Part shown: piece by piece, positions 24,279 through 32,929 of the stretch
How the letters are laid out: each line of letters begins with the position of its first letter
Position numbering within the stretch: position 1 is the first letter of the stretch
Assembly (NCBI RefSeq): GCF_011516925.1
Contig: NZ_WOTG01000016.1
Location: 1 to 37,805, forward strand
Source: Acetobacter fabarum
Lineage (GTDB): Bacteria; Pseudomonadota; Alphaproteobacteria; Acetobacterales; Acetobacteraceae
Direction of reading: 5' to 3'
DNA length: 37,805 nucleotides
Position numbers and translations under genes: made by a program
The notes under the pieces: generated by a model
The model's input: only the letters and a program-made list of their open reading frames with translations
Databases searched by the model: none
Told to the model about the DNA's origin: nothing

Positions 24279-25724
24279 GTGACAGTAACTGCGGATGCGC
24301 TAGCTGACTTTCGGTTCAGTCTAAGGTTTGCAGCAGGTCGTTATCGTGGTTACGCTGCGATGGAAGACACCGCAGACAATGCTGTCCTATTCCAGACGCT
24401 CGCCAGTGAGCGCCGCAGTGACGCGGACGACCTTGATCGCGCCGCAGACGAAAACGGTTTGAGCCAAGGTCGTCCAACGATCAGCGACGGTACAGCCGGT
24501 CCACTTCTCGGTCTGGGAAGAGCGGAGCCTCATTCCGCGGCGTCTGCGGCATACCGTGTGCAGCGCGCCGAAACCACGCTTGAGCGTATGGCCGCCCAAC
24601 TTGGATCGCTCTCCCAAGGTGGCCAGTTAAGCCGCGCGCTTAATGAAGTGCGCGGACGTATCAATCAGCGCCGAGGGGATGTGCGGGCCGCGCGACGCCG
24701 CGCTCAAGAATTCACGAAGCATGCATTCGGCGCCAGGATTGGCATCGACGCGACCGACGGACAGGAAGTCGTGGTCTGGTTCGGCACAAATCGGCGACGG
24801 AACGCCCGCGATCGATTTGCAGGTGAGCGGGCAGATAGCGTGACGCACGGTCGATGTCGCGTATTCGTTCCTGAAGATCGGACGAGTGGCTCGCTAGGCC
24901 GCGGCTTCTTGGGCCGCATCCTGAAGGGCGATAATCGTGTGAAACTGCAGGGAATGGAAATTCTAGGGGAACTCCAATTTTGGTCTCTACTGGCTAACGA
25001 GACGGCCACACTCGATGCTGGTGACCGGCAAGGCCTGATATTTCTCCACGGGTACAATACTAAGTTCGAGGATGCCGCGCGCCGGACCGCTCAGCTCAAG
25101 GTCGATCTGGCACATAAGGGACCGGCTGGGTTCTTCTCCTGGCCGTCGCTCGGCATTGGCGCTGGCTATACCGGCGACGAAGCGGCGATAGAGGGAAGTG
25201 AGCCGGCGATGCGGAGCTTTCTCATCGATTTCGCCAATCGCTCTGGCGCCAACGCAGTGCACATCATCGCCCATTCAATGGGCAACCGCGGTTTGTTGCG
25301 AGCGATGGATGCTATTGCCAATGCAACTGCGTCGGTAGCGCCAGTGCGTTTCGGCCAAGTTTTTCTCGCCGCGCCGGACGTCGATGCGCAGCTCTTTCGA
25401 AACCTTGCTGTCGCGTATGGCAGACTATCCACACGGGCCACGCTCTATGTGACGAACAATGACAAGGCGATCGGGCTCTCGCGTCGCTTGCATCGCTTTG
25501 CTCGCGCCGGGCTGGCTCCGCCCATCGCCGTTGTGCCCGGGATCGATACGATCGATGCAAGCCATGTCAATCTAGGGTTGTTGGGCCACAGCTATGCAGC
25601 CGAAATGCGCCCGGTGCTTTCAGACATACACCGCCTCATTCAGGGTGACGCCGCGCCCGATCATCGGTTTGGCCTGCGAAAGGCGCTTGGCGGCACGGCG
25701 GACTACTGGGAGTTTGTTCGGTAG
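24279..25724 (+). CDS. Ferritin-like (DUF2383-like) domain fused to DUF900 alpha/beta hydrolase
   Basis: 481 residues, GTG start with GAGAGGTG upstream. Residues ~12-105 look like a four-helix ferritin-like unit of the DUF2383 kind (GRYRGYAAMEDTADNAVLFQ, TLASERRSDADDL, GRAEPHSAASAAYRVQRAET). A helical linker follows. The C-terminal half is a DUF900 esterase/lipase-like hydrolase: GLIFLHGYNTKFEDAARRT, GFFSWPSLG, nucleophile S333 in IIAHSMGNRGL, D367 in APDVDA, H429 in DASHVNLG. The triad is complete, so it is probably active on a lipid or ester. It precedes the GTPase operon on the same strand by 216 bases and may be an extra effector; this is inference. There is no signal peptide. Confidence 0.8.
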   Translation: MTVTADALADFRFSLRFAAGRYRGYAAMEDTADNAVLFQTLASERRSDADDLDRAADENGLSQGRPTISDGTAGPLLGLGRAEPHSAASAAYRVQRAETTLERMAAQLGSLSQGGQLSRALNEVRGRINQRRGDVRAARRRAQEFTKHAFGARIGIDATDGQEVVVWFGTNRRRNARDRFAGERADSVTHGRCRVFVPEDRTSGSLGRGFLGRILKGDNRVKLQGMEILGELQFWSLLANETATLDAGDRQGLIFLHGYNTKFEDAARRTAQLKVDLAHKGPAGFFSWPSLGIGAGYTGDEAAIEGSEPAMRSFLIDFANRSGANAVHIIAHSMGNRGLLRAMDAIANATASVAPVRFGQVFLAAPDVDAQLFRNLAVAYGRLSTRATLYVTNNDKAIGLSRRLHRFARAGLAPPIAVVPGIDTIDASHVNLGLLGHSYAAEMRPVLSDIHRLIQGDAAPDHRFGLRKALGGTADYWEFVR

Positions 25725-25940
25725 CGCATCATCAATACTGTGAAAGGAGCAATCCGGCGGGCAACAGCTATCGTTCGGTCATCGTGACAATCATTCCGCC
25801 GTCTATCTAAGTGAGCGCTCGATAGTTTTTTTGTCATGAGGCGGCAGTCCACTACTACTGATGGCGACACAGGGATTTTGAGCTTCTCTTCGCCGCTTTG
25901 TTTTCTAGAATAACGAGATTAGGCATTTGGGGGTGGCAGC

Positions 25941-27281
25941 GTGGGCGACAGAATACTTCAAGGCTTCCTAAACAGGGGGCTGATCGACGTCGGTGGCGAC
26001 GACGCCAAGCTCGACAAACTTAATCAAGCGGCAGGTGACCTAGCTGCCGCGCTAAAGAACAACCCGTCCAAGGCGCTCGGCTTCTCGCTCATCGCGTTCG
26101 ACCCCGACGCACCCGAGGCCGACCCCGTCGTGCAGGAGGCCTTGGCCGCTCTACAAAACCGGTGGACGACATACCGCAACACTTTCTCGGCTACGCCGAC
26201 TGCAGTAGTCCGTGCCATGCTGCTCGATGCTCTCGTCGCGGCCGCGGCGGAGGACGACCGCGTTGGCGTTTGCTTTGTCGCCTCGGCCCGTAACGCGTTG
26301 CCGTTCATGCCTGTCGACAATGAGCGTGAGATCTGGATCAGCATCGTCGAGGAGGTCGAACGGCGCGTCGACCTCCGCGCGGAGGCGGAGTGGGCCACGC
26401 CCGACTCAATCTCGGTCCAGCCGATAAAATTCGACGTACCGAAGCTCACTGCGCCTGAGGTCAGGATCGCGAAGGTTCCGAAGGACAGCCTGCAGACAGG
26501 CATGATGGCCGCCGCCGGCCCGACGGGTATCAATCAGCAGGGCGGTGCCGTCCACACCCACGGGAACCCGCATTGGCCGCAGGGTCATCAATTATGGGTG
26601 GGAGAGTTCGGCCTGCGCGCCGGTACTACGATTGCGGAAGCCATTGACACCGCGCTCAGCGAAATTCAGGTTAGCCAGCCGGACCTGGCTCAGCCCTTCG
26701 CAAAGCTCGCCGAGACAGTTTCCGGCCACGTCGACTCGACGCTGAAAGCCGTCAGCGCGGCAACCGCTGGGCTCCAGCGGCGCACTAACCTGCTCTGGTG
26801 GCGAGAGGCGCTATTCTCGCCATCGGTCGGCAAGAGCTACCGGACACTCCCGCCCTCCGTCGCCGCCGCGCTGATGGCGCTCGACCTTTTCGACGCCGTT
26901 CCGCTCTTCTCACCCGCGAGCGTCTCCGCTTTTCTGGGTGAGGCGGTGCTGCGCCTCGGAGGAACCGCCGATGGCGGGAAGCGCACCGTGCGCGATCTCG
27001 TCACGGAAGCACAGGACGAGGCCACGCTCGCCCCGCTGCGCACCGCCGCCGCGAAGCTGGCGGCCGAACCGGTGGGACGCGGTCCGCTGCTCGCCATGAT
27101 CGGCCACCCTACGCACACCGGTGCCAGGGACGCGGAAAGCTTCCAGCAGCTGACTGGTGTTCCTGCCACCTCCGAGCTGGATACGGTCGCATGGTCCGGC
27201 TGGGTATTCCGTGAGCTTCAGGCATCAAAGGCCGCGACCGACGCCTCGCCTGCGAGGCGCAACGCCGCTAGGAGGGGCTGA
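25941..27281 (+). CDS. GASH: GTPase-associated system helical protein
   Basis: 446 residues, GTG start after GGGGGTGG. The C-terminal region (about 270-340) has the features I associate with the GASH domain: RRTNLLWWREALFSPSVG, SYRTLPPSVAAALMALDLFD, VPLFSPASVSAFLGEAVLRL. The N-terminal 260 residues are helical and partly acidic, with a His-rich loop (GAVHTHGNPHWPQGHQ) around 210. In the published comparative-genomic descriptions, GASH proteins occur with paired GTPases and GAP1. The gene is first in a five-gene operon, three bases from the next. A role as scaffold or sensor adaptor is inference. Visibly GC-rich, unlike the right flank. Confidence 0.82.
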   Translation: MGDRILQGFLNRGLIDVGGDDAKLDKLNQAAGDLAAALKNNPSKALGFSLIAFDPDAPEADPVVQEALAALQNRWTTYRNTFSATPTAVVRAMLLDALVAAAAEDDRVGVCFVASARNALPFMPVDNEREIWISIVEEVERRVDLRAEAEWATPDSISVQPIKFDVPKLTAPEVRIAKVPKDSLQTGMMAAAGPTGINQQGGAVHTHGNPHWPQGHQLWVGEFGLRAGTTIAEAIDTALSEIQVSQPDLAQPFAKLAETVSGHVDSTLKAVSAATAGLQRRTNLLWWREALFSPSVGKSYRTLPPSVAAALMALDLFDAVPLFSPASVSAFLGEAVLRLGGTADGGKRTVRDLVTEAQDEATLAPLRTAAAKLAAEPVGRGPLLAMIGHPTHTGARDAESFQQLTGVPATSELDTVAWSGWVFRELQASKAATDASPARRNAARRG

Positions 27282-27284
27282 GCG

Positions 27285-28256
27285 ATGGAGAAGTGTGCGC
27301 GGTCAACGTGCTTCGTCCCAGACACCGGATGCGATCTCGGCCACACTGACCTCTCGAAATGCCCAGTCTGGCATGGCGGCAGCGCCGCTGACATTGTTAC
27401 CTCAGACGACCTGTCGGGCGAGATGCTGATGCCCTGGTCTGGAAGCGCTTTCGGGCTGGCTGACCTAGGCTTCGTGTCAGGGCGCGCCAAGCCGATCGTC
27501 GTTGGCGTAGTCGGGCCGCAGAATGCAGGCAAGACTACACTACTCGCCGCATGGTATCTTCTGCTCGGCCGAGGGCTCGCCATCCCGGAGAGACGTCTGT
27601 TCGCCGGATCCTACACGCTCTCCGGATGGGAGGCAGCGGCGGGCGCTATGCGCTGGACACCGGGCCAGCCGCCGCGCTTTCCGCCGCACACCACGAGCCG
27701 TGGCGGCAGAGCGCCTGGGCTCCTTCACCTGACTTTCCGCGACGAGGAGAGCGGGGCGCAGCTCGACTACCTCTTTACCGACGCACCGGGCGAGTGGTTT
27801 CAGCGCTGGGCGATCAACACGGATTCGGCAGAAGGCGCCGGCGCACGCTGGGTGTCCGACCATGCCGACGCATTCATGGTCGTCGCCGATCGCGAGGCGC
27901 TCGCCGGTGAGGCTATGGGCTCGGCTCGTGGTTCGCTCCAACTTATTGCCAAGCGGCTAGGCGCGGAGCGCGGCCGCCGTCCGGTCGCTCTTGTTTGGAC
28001 CAAAGCCGACGTTGAGATCGCGACCGAGATGGAGGAGGCCGTCCGCGGTGCCGTTTTGGATGCGATGCCGGACGCTACCGAGTACTCCGTTAGCGTGCTC
28101 GGCACCCCCGACACGGACCCGCTCCTCAACAAGGGCATCGGCCTGACCGAACTCCTCCAGTGGGCGCTCGATGTTCGACGACCGGGCGTCAGTCTGCCCC
28201 CACCTGCGTCCACGTCCGCCGACCCACTGTTCATCTACGGGACTAGGAAGCTGTGA
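27285..28256 (+). CDS. Double-GTPase 2 (DO-GTPase2) of the GTPase-associated system
   Basis: 323 residues. N-terminal Cys/His cluster C4, C9, C16, H20, C26 (a probable zinc-binding knuckle). Then a P-loop GTPase: Walker A GPQNAGKTT (77-85), switch II-like DAPGEW (166-171), and base-recognition WTKAD (238-242, TKxD). This order fits the DO-GTPase2 component of GTPase-centred conflict systems. A second GTPase follows immediately, its GTG start overlapping this stop, so equal amounts and a heteromeric GTPase pair are likely. The cytosolic trigger is unknown. Confidence 0.83.
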   Translation: MEKCARSTCFVPDTGCDLGHTDLSKCPVWHGGSAADIVTSDDLSGEMLMPWSGSAFGLADLGFVSGRAKPIVVGVVGPQNAGKTTLLAAWYLLLGRGLAIPERRLFAGSYTLSGWEAAAGAMRWTPGQPPRFPPHTTSRGGRAPGLLHLTFRDEESGAQLDYLFTDAPGEWFQRWAINTDSAEGAGARWVSDHADAFMVVADREALAGEAMGSARGSLQLIAKRLGAERGRRPVALVWTKADVEIATEMEEAVRGAVLDAMPDATEYSVSVLGTPDTDPLLNKGIGLTELLQWALDVRRPGVSLPPPASTSADPLFIYGTRKL

Positions 28257-29083
28257 CCGGACTCTCTAATTCCATTCTCCTCATCGGCGAAAGCGGCGTG
28301 GGGAAGACGCACTACGGCGCGCAGCTGCTGAGACGCTTGATGCGGGTCAAGGGCGCGCTGCGGATGAACGGGGCAGCTACTAATCTTGAGGCGTTCGAGA
28401 CCGCGCTCCAGAGCCTCGATGAAGGGCGGGCCGCCGGTCATACAGCGCGCACGGTGAACGTCGACAGTGTCTGGCCGGTGATCGATAGCGGCGGCCGGCA
28501 GGCTGACCTTATCTGGCCGGAATACGGCGGCGAGCAGGTAAAGTCGGTAATCGAAAACCGGCGTCTGCCTGACGCGTGGCAGAAGCGCGTGGACGGGGCT
28601 GACGCTTGGCTACTTCTCGTTCGACTGCAGCAGGCCATCGTCGGCGACGACATGTTTTCAAAGCCGATCGCAGACTTAAAAGGCGCCTCGGTCGAGAGCC
28701 GGGAAGTGCACCAATCCGATCAAGCCCGGCTGGTGGAGCTGCTGCAGATGCTGCTTTTTTCCTATAGATCGACCGCAAAGGCGCAGCGGATCCCGCGACT
28801 CGGAGTGCTCCTCACCTGTTGGGACGAAACGGCGACAGCTCAGACGCCGGCTGAAGCGCTCGGCAGCAGGCTACCCTTGGTCTCAGCGTTCGTGCGATCA
28901 AACTGGTGCCAGCCGTTGATCATGGGACTTTCCGCCCTTGAGCGTCCCCTCAGCCCGACCACGCGCGACATGGACTACGCCAGCAAAGGGCCCGAGCACT
29001 TCGGATACGTCATCGAAGCAAACGGTACGAAGAGCTCTGACCTTACCCTGCCCATCCACCACCTGCTAAACGCCGGTAGTTGA
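28253..29083 (+). CDS. Double-GTPase 1 (DO-GTPase1) of the GTPase-associated system
   Basis: 276 residues; the GTG start overlaps the previous stop (GTGA), with AGGAAG upstream. Walker A GESGVGKTH (12-20), a G3-like segment WPEYGGEQ (88-95) in place of DxxG, and LLTCWDE (186-192) where NKxD would be. The divergent G3/G4 motifs are typical of this GTPase family. Nucleotide preference therefore cannot be read from the sequence alone. It forms a pair with the preceding GTPase and lies before GAP1. Confidence 0.82.
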   Translation: MTGLSNSILLIGESGVGKTHYGAQLLRRLMRVKGALRMNGAATNLEAFETALQSLDEGRAAGHTARTVNVDSVWPVIDSGGRQADLIWPEYGGEQVKSVIENRRLPDAWQKRVDGADAWLLLVRLQQAIVGDDMFSKPIADLKGASVESREVHQSDQARLVELLQMLLFSYRSTAKAQRIPRLGVLLTCWDETATAQTPAEALGSRLPLVSAFVRSNWCQPLIMGLSALERPLSPTTRDMDYASKGPEHFGYVIEANGTKSSDLTLPIHHLLNAGS

Positions 29084-29100
29084 AGGGGCGGAGAGCGTAA

Positions 29101-31575
29101 ATGCGCGTAGACCAAGCGATATACGGCTCCGTCCGAAACGGGCATGGGCTCAAATGCGCAAGCGGTGACCCGAGGCTTGCGGCCGACCTCGCGCAGCGGC
29201 TCGACTTACCGGATACCGAGCCGCTGGGCGCTAACTGGTCGCCATTCACATCCGGGTTCCCCTCGCGCGACAAGTATGTACTCGCGAGGACGTTTAGCGA
29301 CCCGACCGTCGGTAGGTCGGGCATGGTAATCTCTCATGCCCTCATCTGCGACCTAGCCGAGATCGTCGGTATGAATGACCTGCGCCCGCTCCTCGCGCAC
29401 CTCATAACGTCTTCCGCTGCTGCGCCCGACGCCGTCGAGCCGCTCGACGTCTCGCCAAGTCAAGGCATGCCGCCTGCCTCGCCTGACTTGGCCGACGCCG
29501 CACAGGCGCTAGTCGCTCGCGGGAACGGCCCCGTGGTTCGGATCGGGTCCGTCGGATTCGAGGAGCTCATCGTCGCGTTGTGGGGACGGCTCTGGCCGAC
29601 GCTGCGTGGCAAGCTCTATTTCCGGCTGAGCTTCAGCCCAAAGGACGTCGTGGAGAACCCCGGACCAACGATCGTCTGCACCCCGGCCTCGCTCATCGGC
29701 CGTTGGCAGGATCAGCGAATCATCGGCCGCAACGTGGTCGGCGGGCTCAAGGCCGCAGGCATGATCGACGGGTCGCCCGACGGCAATGACCTGCTTGCGT
29801 TCGGAGAGCGGATCGGCGCCGAACTCGAAGGCTTCCAAGACCTGCAGCTCCTCGAGCATGCGCACGCAATGGCGATGGCAAGCCCCGACACCGTCGCGCG
29901 GCTCGTCTCGGCCGCCCGGCTTGTCGAGCGGCTCTCGCCGGATCCGTCGCGCGGCGCGGCGGAGAAGGAGGCCATCATCGGACGCCTCTTGCGCGCGCTC
30001 CCCGACGCGACGCCTTCCGAGATCCTGACGTTGCGCAACCTTGCGCTCCCCGGCTTCGCAACCAGTAGCGCCCTGTGGCAGGGCCTGGAGGACTGGCTGG
30101 TAGATAGCGGCCATCCCGCCTCACATGACGCCGAGGCGGTGACCATCGTCACCGACGCGCTCGTCGGCACCGACGCGGTCGCGCCGTGGCGCGCCGCTGC
30201 CCGACACGGACTGGAACGCTCTTCGACAGCTCCCGGCGGGGCGTTTGCCGCCGCATTCTGGCGCTGGGCCAAGGCCGCCTTCAGGACGTCGCCGCCGCTC
30301 GTCGCGTTGGTCGCCGCGAACTGCAAGGCACTCGACGCCGTCGTCGCCGCCGCCCCGACCGAACTCGATCCCGCTACCGCGAAGCCAATCATCGAGGCCG
30401 CCGCGCGATCTGGGCTGCCCCGGTTGCACGCAGTCACAGCCAGCGGCAGTATGAGGCCGGCAGACGCAGCGCGGGCCCAGAGCACGGCCGATAAGGGCGC
30501 CGACCCCGCAGCGATGCGGCTCGCGCTGCGCCGCGCGAAGCCCGACGAGCTTCTCGACGTCTTCGCCGACGTACCCGACGATCGAGTGCTGACGATCGCT
30601 GGCGAGGCTGTGGCCAAGGACCCGAAGCTTTTGGCGCGGCGTGACATGTCTACTGTGGCCAACCGCCGAATTTGGGCGGCGTCGCTGAAAGAAAACCCTG
30701 CCGCGTGGGACGGGCCGGCCGAACCTCGCAAGGCGTTTGACCAGCTCCTCACAGAGCAGATTGATGGCGCCCACCCGCCGACCGAGCTCCTCGACCGGCT
30801 ATCGACCACACCGCTAGCGGACGTCACGTTGCTTCCCCGCAGAAACGAACTCTGGGCGAAGCTGCCCGCCACTATCCGCGACCGCCTGCTTGTCGCCACC
30901 GTCGACGCCTGGTTCGCGCGTTTCGGCACCGACGCGAAGGAATCCGCGCTCGAAGCCCCGCTTACTGACCGGATCCTAGTCGACGCGAGGCTCGGACGGC
31001 TCCTCGACCGAGTAACCGCGCTCAGGATCGCCGAGGGCCTCCGTCTAGTCGACGCGCTGGGCGGCCTAGACGCCCGTAGGTTCCGCACGTGGATATTGAC
31101 CGCCGTCCGGTCGAAGCGCCCGCTTTCCTCGGCCGACGCCGAGCTCATCGGGCGCGCGCTCGCGGCGCGGCGGCGGCGCGACATCGTCTCCGAGTTTGTT
31201 GCCCTTTATCGCGACGGGCGCGGCGACCTCGCGCCGGCACTGCGCCAGTGCATCGACCTCGTCGGTTTCTGGGATAAGATGTTCTTGGACCTCTCGTCCG
31301 TCAGCAGCGCTGAAAAGTGGCACTCTCTGGTGGAACTTGCCGCGGAACTCTACCCGAAGGGGCCAGACCAGGAGGTGCTCTGGTCGCGCGCCGGCGGGCG
31401 GGACTCGGACCTGCGCCACCACGGGACGGGTAAGGAGCGGTGGCATAGCGCGCTGCGCGATATCCAGAACGGCCGACCGCCGCGCATCTCGAAGCTGATT
31501 AGAGAGATGCGGGTTGACTACCCCCAGAACACCAACCTCAGCATGCTGGCCGACGATACCCTGTTCCGCGGTTGA
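29101..31575 (+). CDS. GAP1: GTPase-associated protein 1 with C-terminal EAD1-like domain
   Basis: 824 residues; GGGGCGGAGAG precedes ATG 29101. The N-terminal domain (1-~125) has DQAIYGSVRNGHGLKCASGD and TFSDPTVGRSGMVISHALIC, as in GAP1-N type 1. A middle part follows (IVALWGRLWPTLRGKLYFRL, about 155-185). A long alpha-helical Ala/Asp-rich region fills the centre. Residues 739-824 form a separate domain (LYPKGPDQEVLWSRAGG, then GKERWHSALRDIQNG, then VDYPQN) that closely parallels the caspase C-terminus, so it is an effector-associated domain of the EAD1 kind. GAP1 would connect the GTPases to the protease through EAD-EAD contact. Confidence 0.82.
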   Translation: MRVDQAIYGSVRNGHGLKCASGDPRLAADLAQRLDLPDTEPLGANWSPFTSGFPSRDKYVLARTFSDPTVGRSGMVISHALICDLAEIVGMNDLRPLLAHLITSSAAAPDAVEPLDVSPSQGMPPASPDLADAAQALVARGNGPVVRIGSVGFEELIVALWGRLWPTLRGKLYFRLSFSPKDVVENPGPTIVCTPASLIGRWQDQRIIGRNVVGGLKAAGMIDGSPDGNDLLAFGERIGAELEGFQDLQLLEHAHAMAMASPDTVARLVSAARLVERLSPDPSRGAAEKEAIIGRLLRALPDATPSEILTLRNLALPGFATSSALWQGLEDWLVDSGHPASHDAEAVTIVTDALVGTDAVAPWRAAARHGLERSSTAPGGAFAAAFWRWAKAAFRTSPPLVALVAANCKALDAVVAAAPTELDPATAKPIIEAAARSGLPRLHAVTASGSMRPADAARAQSTADKGADPAAMRLALRRAKPDELLDVFADVPDDRVLTIAGEAVAKDPKLLARRDMSTVANRRIWAASLKENPAAWDGPAEPRKAFDQLLTEQIDGAHPPTELLDRLSTTPLADVTLLPRRNELWAKLPATIRDRLLVATVDAWFARFGTDAKESALEAPLTDRILVDARLGRLLDRVTALRIAEGLRLVDALGGLDARRFRTWILTAVRSKRPLSSADAELIGRALAARRRRDIVSEFVALYRDGRGDLAPALRQCIDLVGFWDKMFLDLSSVSSAEKWHSLVELAAELYPKGPDQEVLWSRAGGRDSDLRHHGTGKERWHSALRDIQNGRPPRISKLIREMRVDYPQNTNLSMLADDTLFRG

Positions 31576-31604
31576 ACGGGAACACGCTGATTATGGAGAC
31601 GAGC

Positions 31605-32672
31605 ATGCAGTTCAACCAAGGCCGGGCGCTCGTAATCGGCGTCGCGGACTATGAGGAGGTCCGGCGCCTGCCCGAGGCCGTCCTTAATGATGCGCGCGAC
31701 ACCGCCGATGTGCTGAAGTCGCCGTCGTACTGTGGTTATCCCGATGCAAACGTGACGGTCCTCACCGATGGCCAGGCGACGCTCGCGGGCATTCGAAAGG
31801 CGCTCGCTGACCTCGCCGCGAAAGCGACGGTCGACAACACCGTCGCGATATTCTTCTCCGGCCACGGCACGCGCGTCGGATCGGGCGGTAAGATGACGAG
31901 CGCGCTCGTCCCCTACGACTGCAAACGGAGTGACCTCGCGGGCACCACGGTTGGCGAAGCCGAACTTTCTGCCGCGATCGCAGCGATCAAGGCACCGCGC
32001 GTCCTGGTCATAGTTGACGCGTGCCACGCGGCCGGCGCGGCCACACTCAAGTCCGATCTTGAGGAGGTGGATGACGACGGGCTGGACGCGGGCTTCGACG
32101 AAAAGTCGCTGCAACAGCTGGCGAGCGGGACCGGCCGAGTCATTTTCGCCTCGTCGCGCGCGACCGAAGTGTCGCGCGTCCTAAAGGGCGAGCGCAACAG
32201 CGTCTTCACGACCGCCATGCTCGCCGGCCTTAAAGGCGCCGCAGCCACCCCGGGCGACGGCACGATCCGGGTGTTCGACCTGTTCAACCACGTGTCCGAG
32301 ACGGTTAGACAGGCCGTGCCGGGCAGGCAGCACCCGATCTTTAAGGCGTCCGAACTCGAAGAAAACTTCCCCGTTGCGCTCGCCCTCGGCGGGACCAAGT
32401 CCCTCGCGTCCCATCACGCAGTACGGGAGCGCACGCTCGAGCAGATCATGTCGGACCTGTTCCCGGCAGGCCCGACGGATCAACAGATCTGGCTGCGTGC
32501 GGGCGGCGACATGGCCAACCTCACGCTCGTCGGGAACGGACGGTCGCAATGGTTCTCGGCGTTACGATTGCTGTCGCAGGGCGGCGGCGGCCGCAATATT
32601 ACTCGCGAAAGCCTGATCGACGCGGCACTGGAAGAGTTTCCTGGCCACCGCGAACTGGGAGCGCTGCGCTGA
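31605..32672 (+). CDS. Caspase-like protease (peptidase C14) with C-terminal EAD1-like domain
   Basis: 355 residues. I choose ATG 31605, which has GGAG six bases upstream; TTG 31572, overlapping the GAP1 stop, and ATG 31593 are alternatives. The caspase fold starts immediately (GRALVIGVADYEEVRRLPEA). The catalytic dyad is intact: H87 in FFSGHGTRVG and C140 in VIVDACHAAGA, so it should be an active protease. Residues 277-355 are an EAD1-like domain (LFPAGPTDQQIWLRAGG, GRSQWFSALRLLSQGG, EEFPGH). It is the likely killing effector of the operon, cutting host proteins when released or recruited by GAP1. It is the last gene; no terminator is obvious after it. Confidence 0.9.
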   Translation: MQFNQGRALVIGVADYEEVRRLPEAVLNDARDTADVLKSPSYCGYPDANVTVLTDGQATLAGIRKALADLAAKATVDNTVAIFFSGHGTRVGSGGKMTSALVPYDCKRSDLAGTTVGEAELSAAIAAIKAPRVLVIVDACHAAGAATLKSDLEEVDDDGLDAGFDEKSLQQLASGTGRVIFASSRATEVSRVLKGERNSVFTTAMLAGLKGAAATPGDGTIRVFDLFNHVSETVRQAVPGRQHPIFKASELEENFPVALALGGTKSLASHHAVRERTLEQIMSDLFPAGPTDQQIWLRAGGDMANLTLVGNGRSQWFSALRLLSQGGGGRNITRESLIDAALEEFPGHRELGALR

Positions 32673-32812
32673 ATTCAGCGGCGCGCATTGTAAGTGTCAT
32701 GCGGCATACCCGTTAAGTATGATTCTACTTGGCGGCTGAGATTCAAACCTCGACTTGGTAGAATACATACGCGAGTTCGCTATCCGCCTTTACCGGCGGA
32801 CCATGGGATGTT

Positions 32813-32854
32813 TCATGTCCGCTACGCGAAAAGCGGTCCGAGCAACTGTATGTC
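32813..32854. repeat. Diverged dispersed repeat, copy A
   Basis: TCATGTCCGCTACGCGAAAA and following bases align without gaps to 35986-36027: 23 of the first 28 positions and a further TGTATGTC are identical. The copies bracket the GH28 and 456-residue genes. It could be the relic of a mobile element end or of a duplicated 3' gene tail. Confidence 0.45.
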
Positions 32855-32929
32855 TGAGAAGAGGCGATTGCCGCCTGTCTACTGTGTTTTTTCTGAGTCG
32901 ACAGACGGTCAATCATGACAAGTAAAAAC

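Noticed and set aside
29712..31184. 490-codon open frame antisense to GAP1
   Set aside because: A Ser/Arg/Ala-rich shadow produced by the GC-rich codon pattern of the real gene; GAP1 has clear domain signatures on the other strand.
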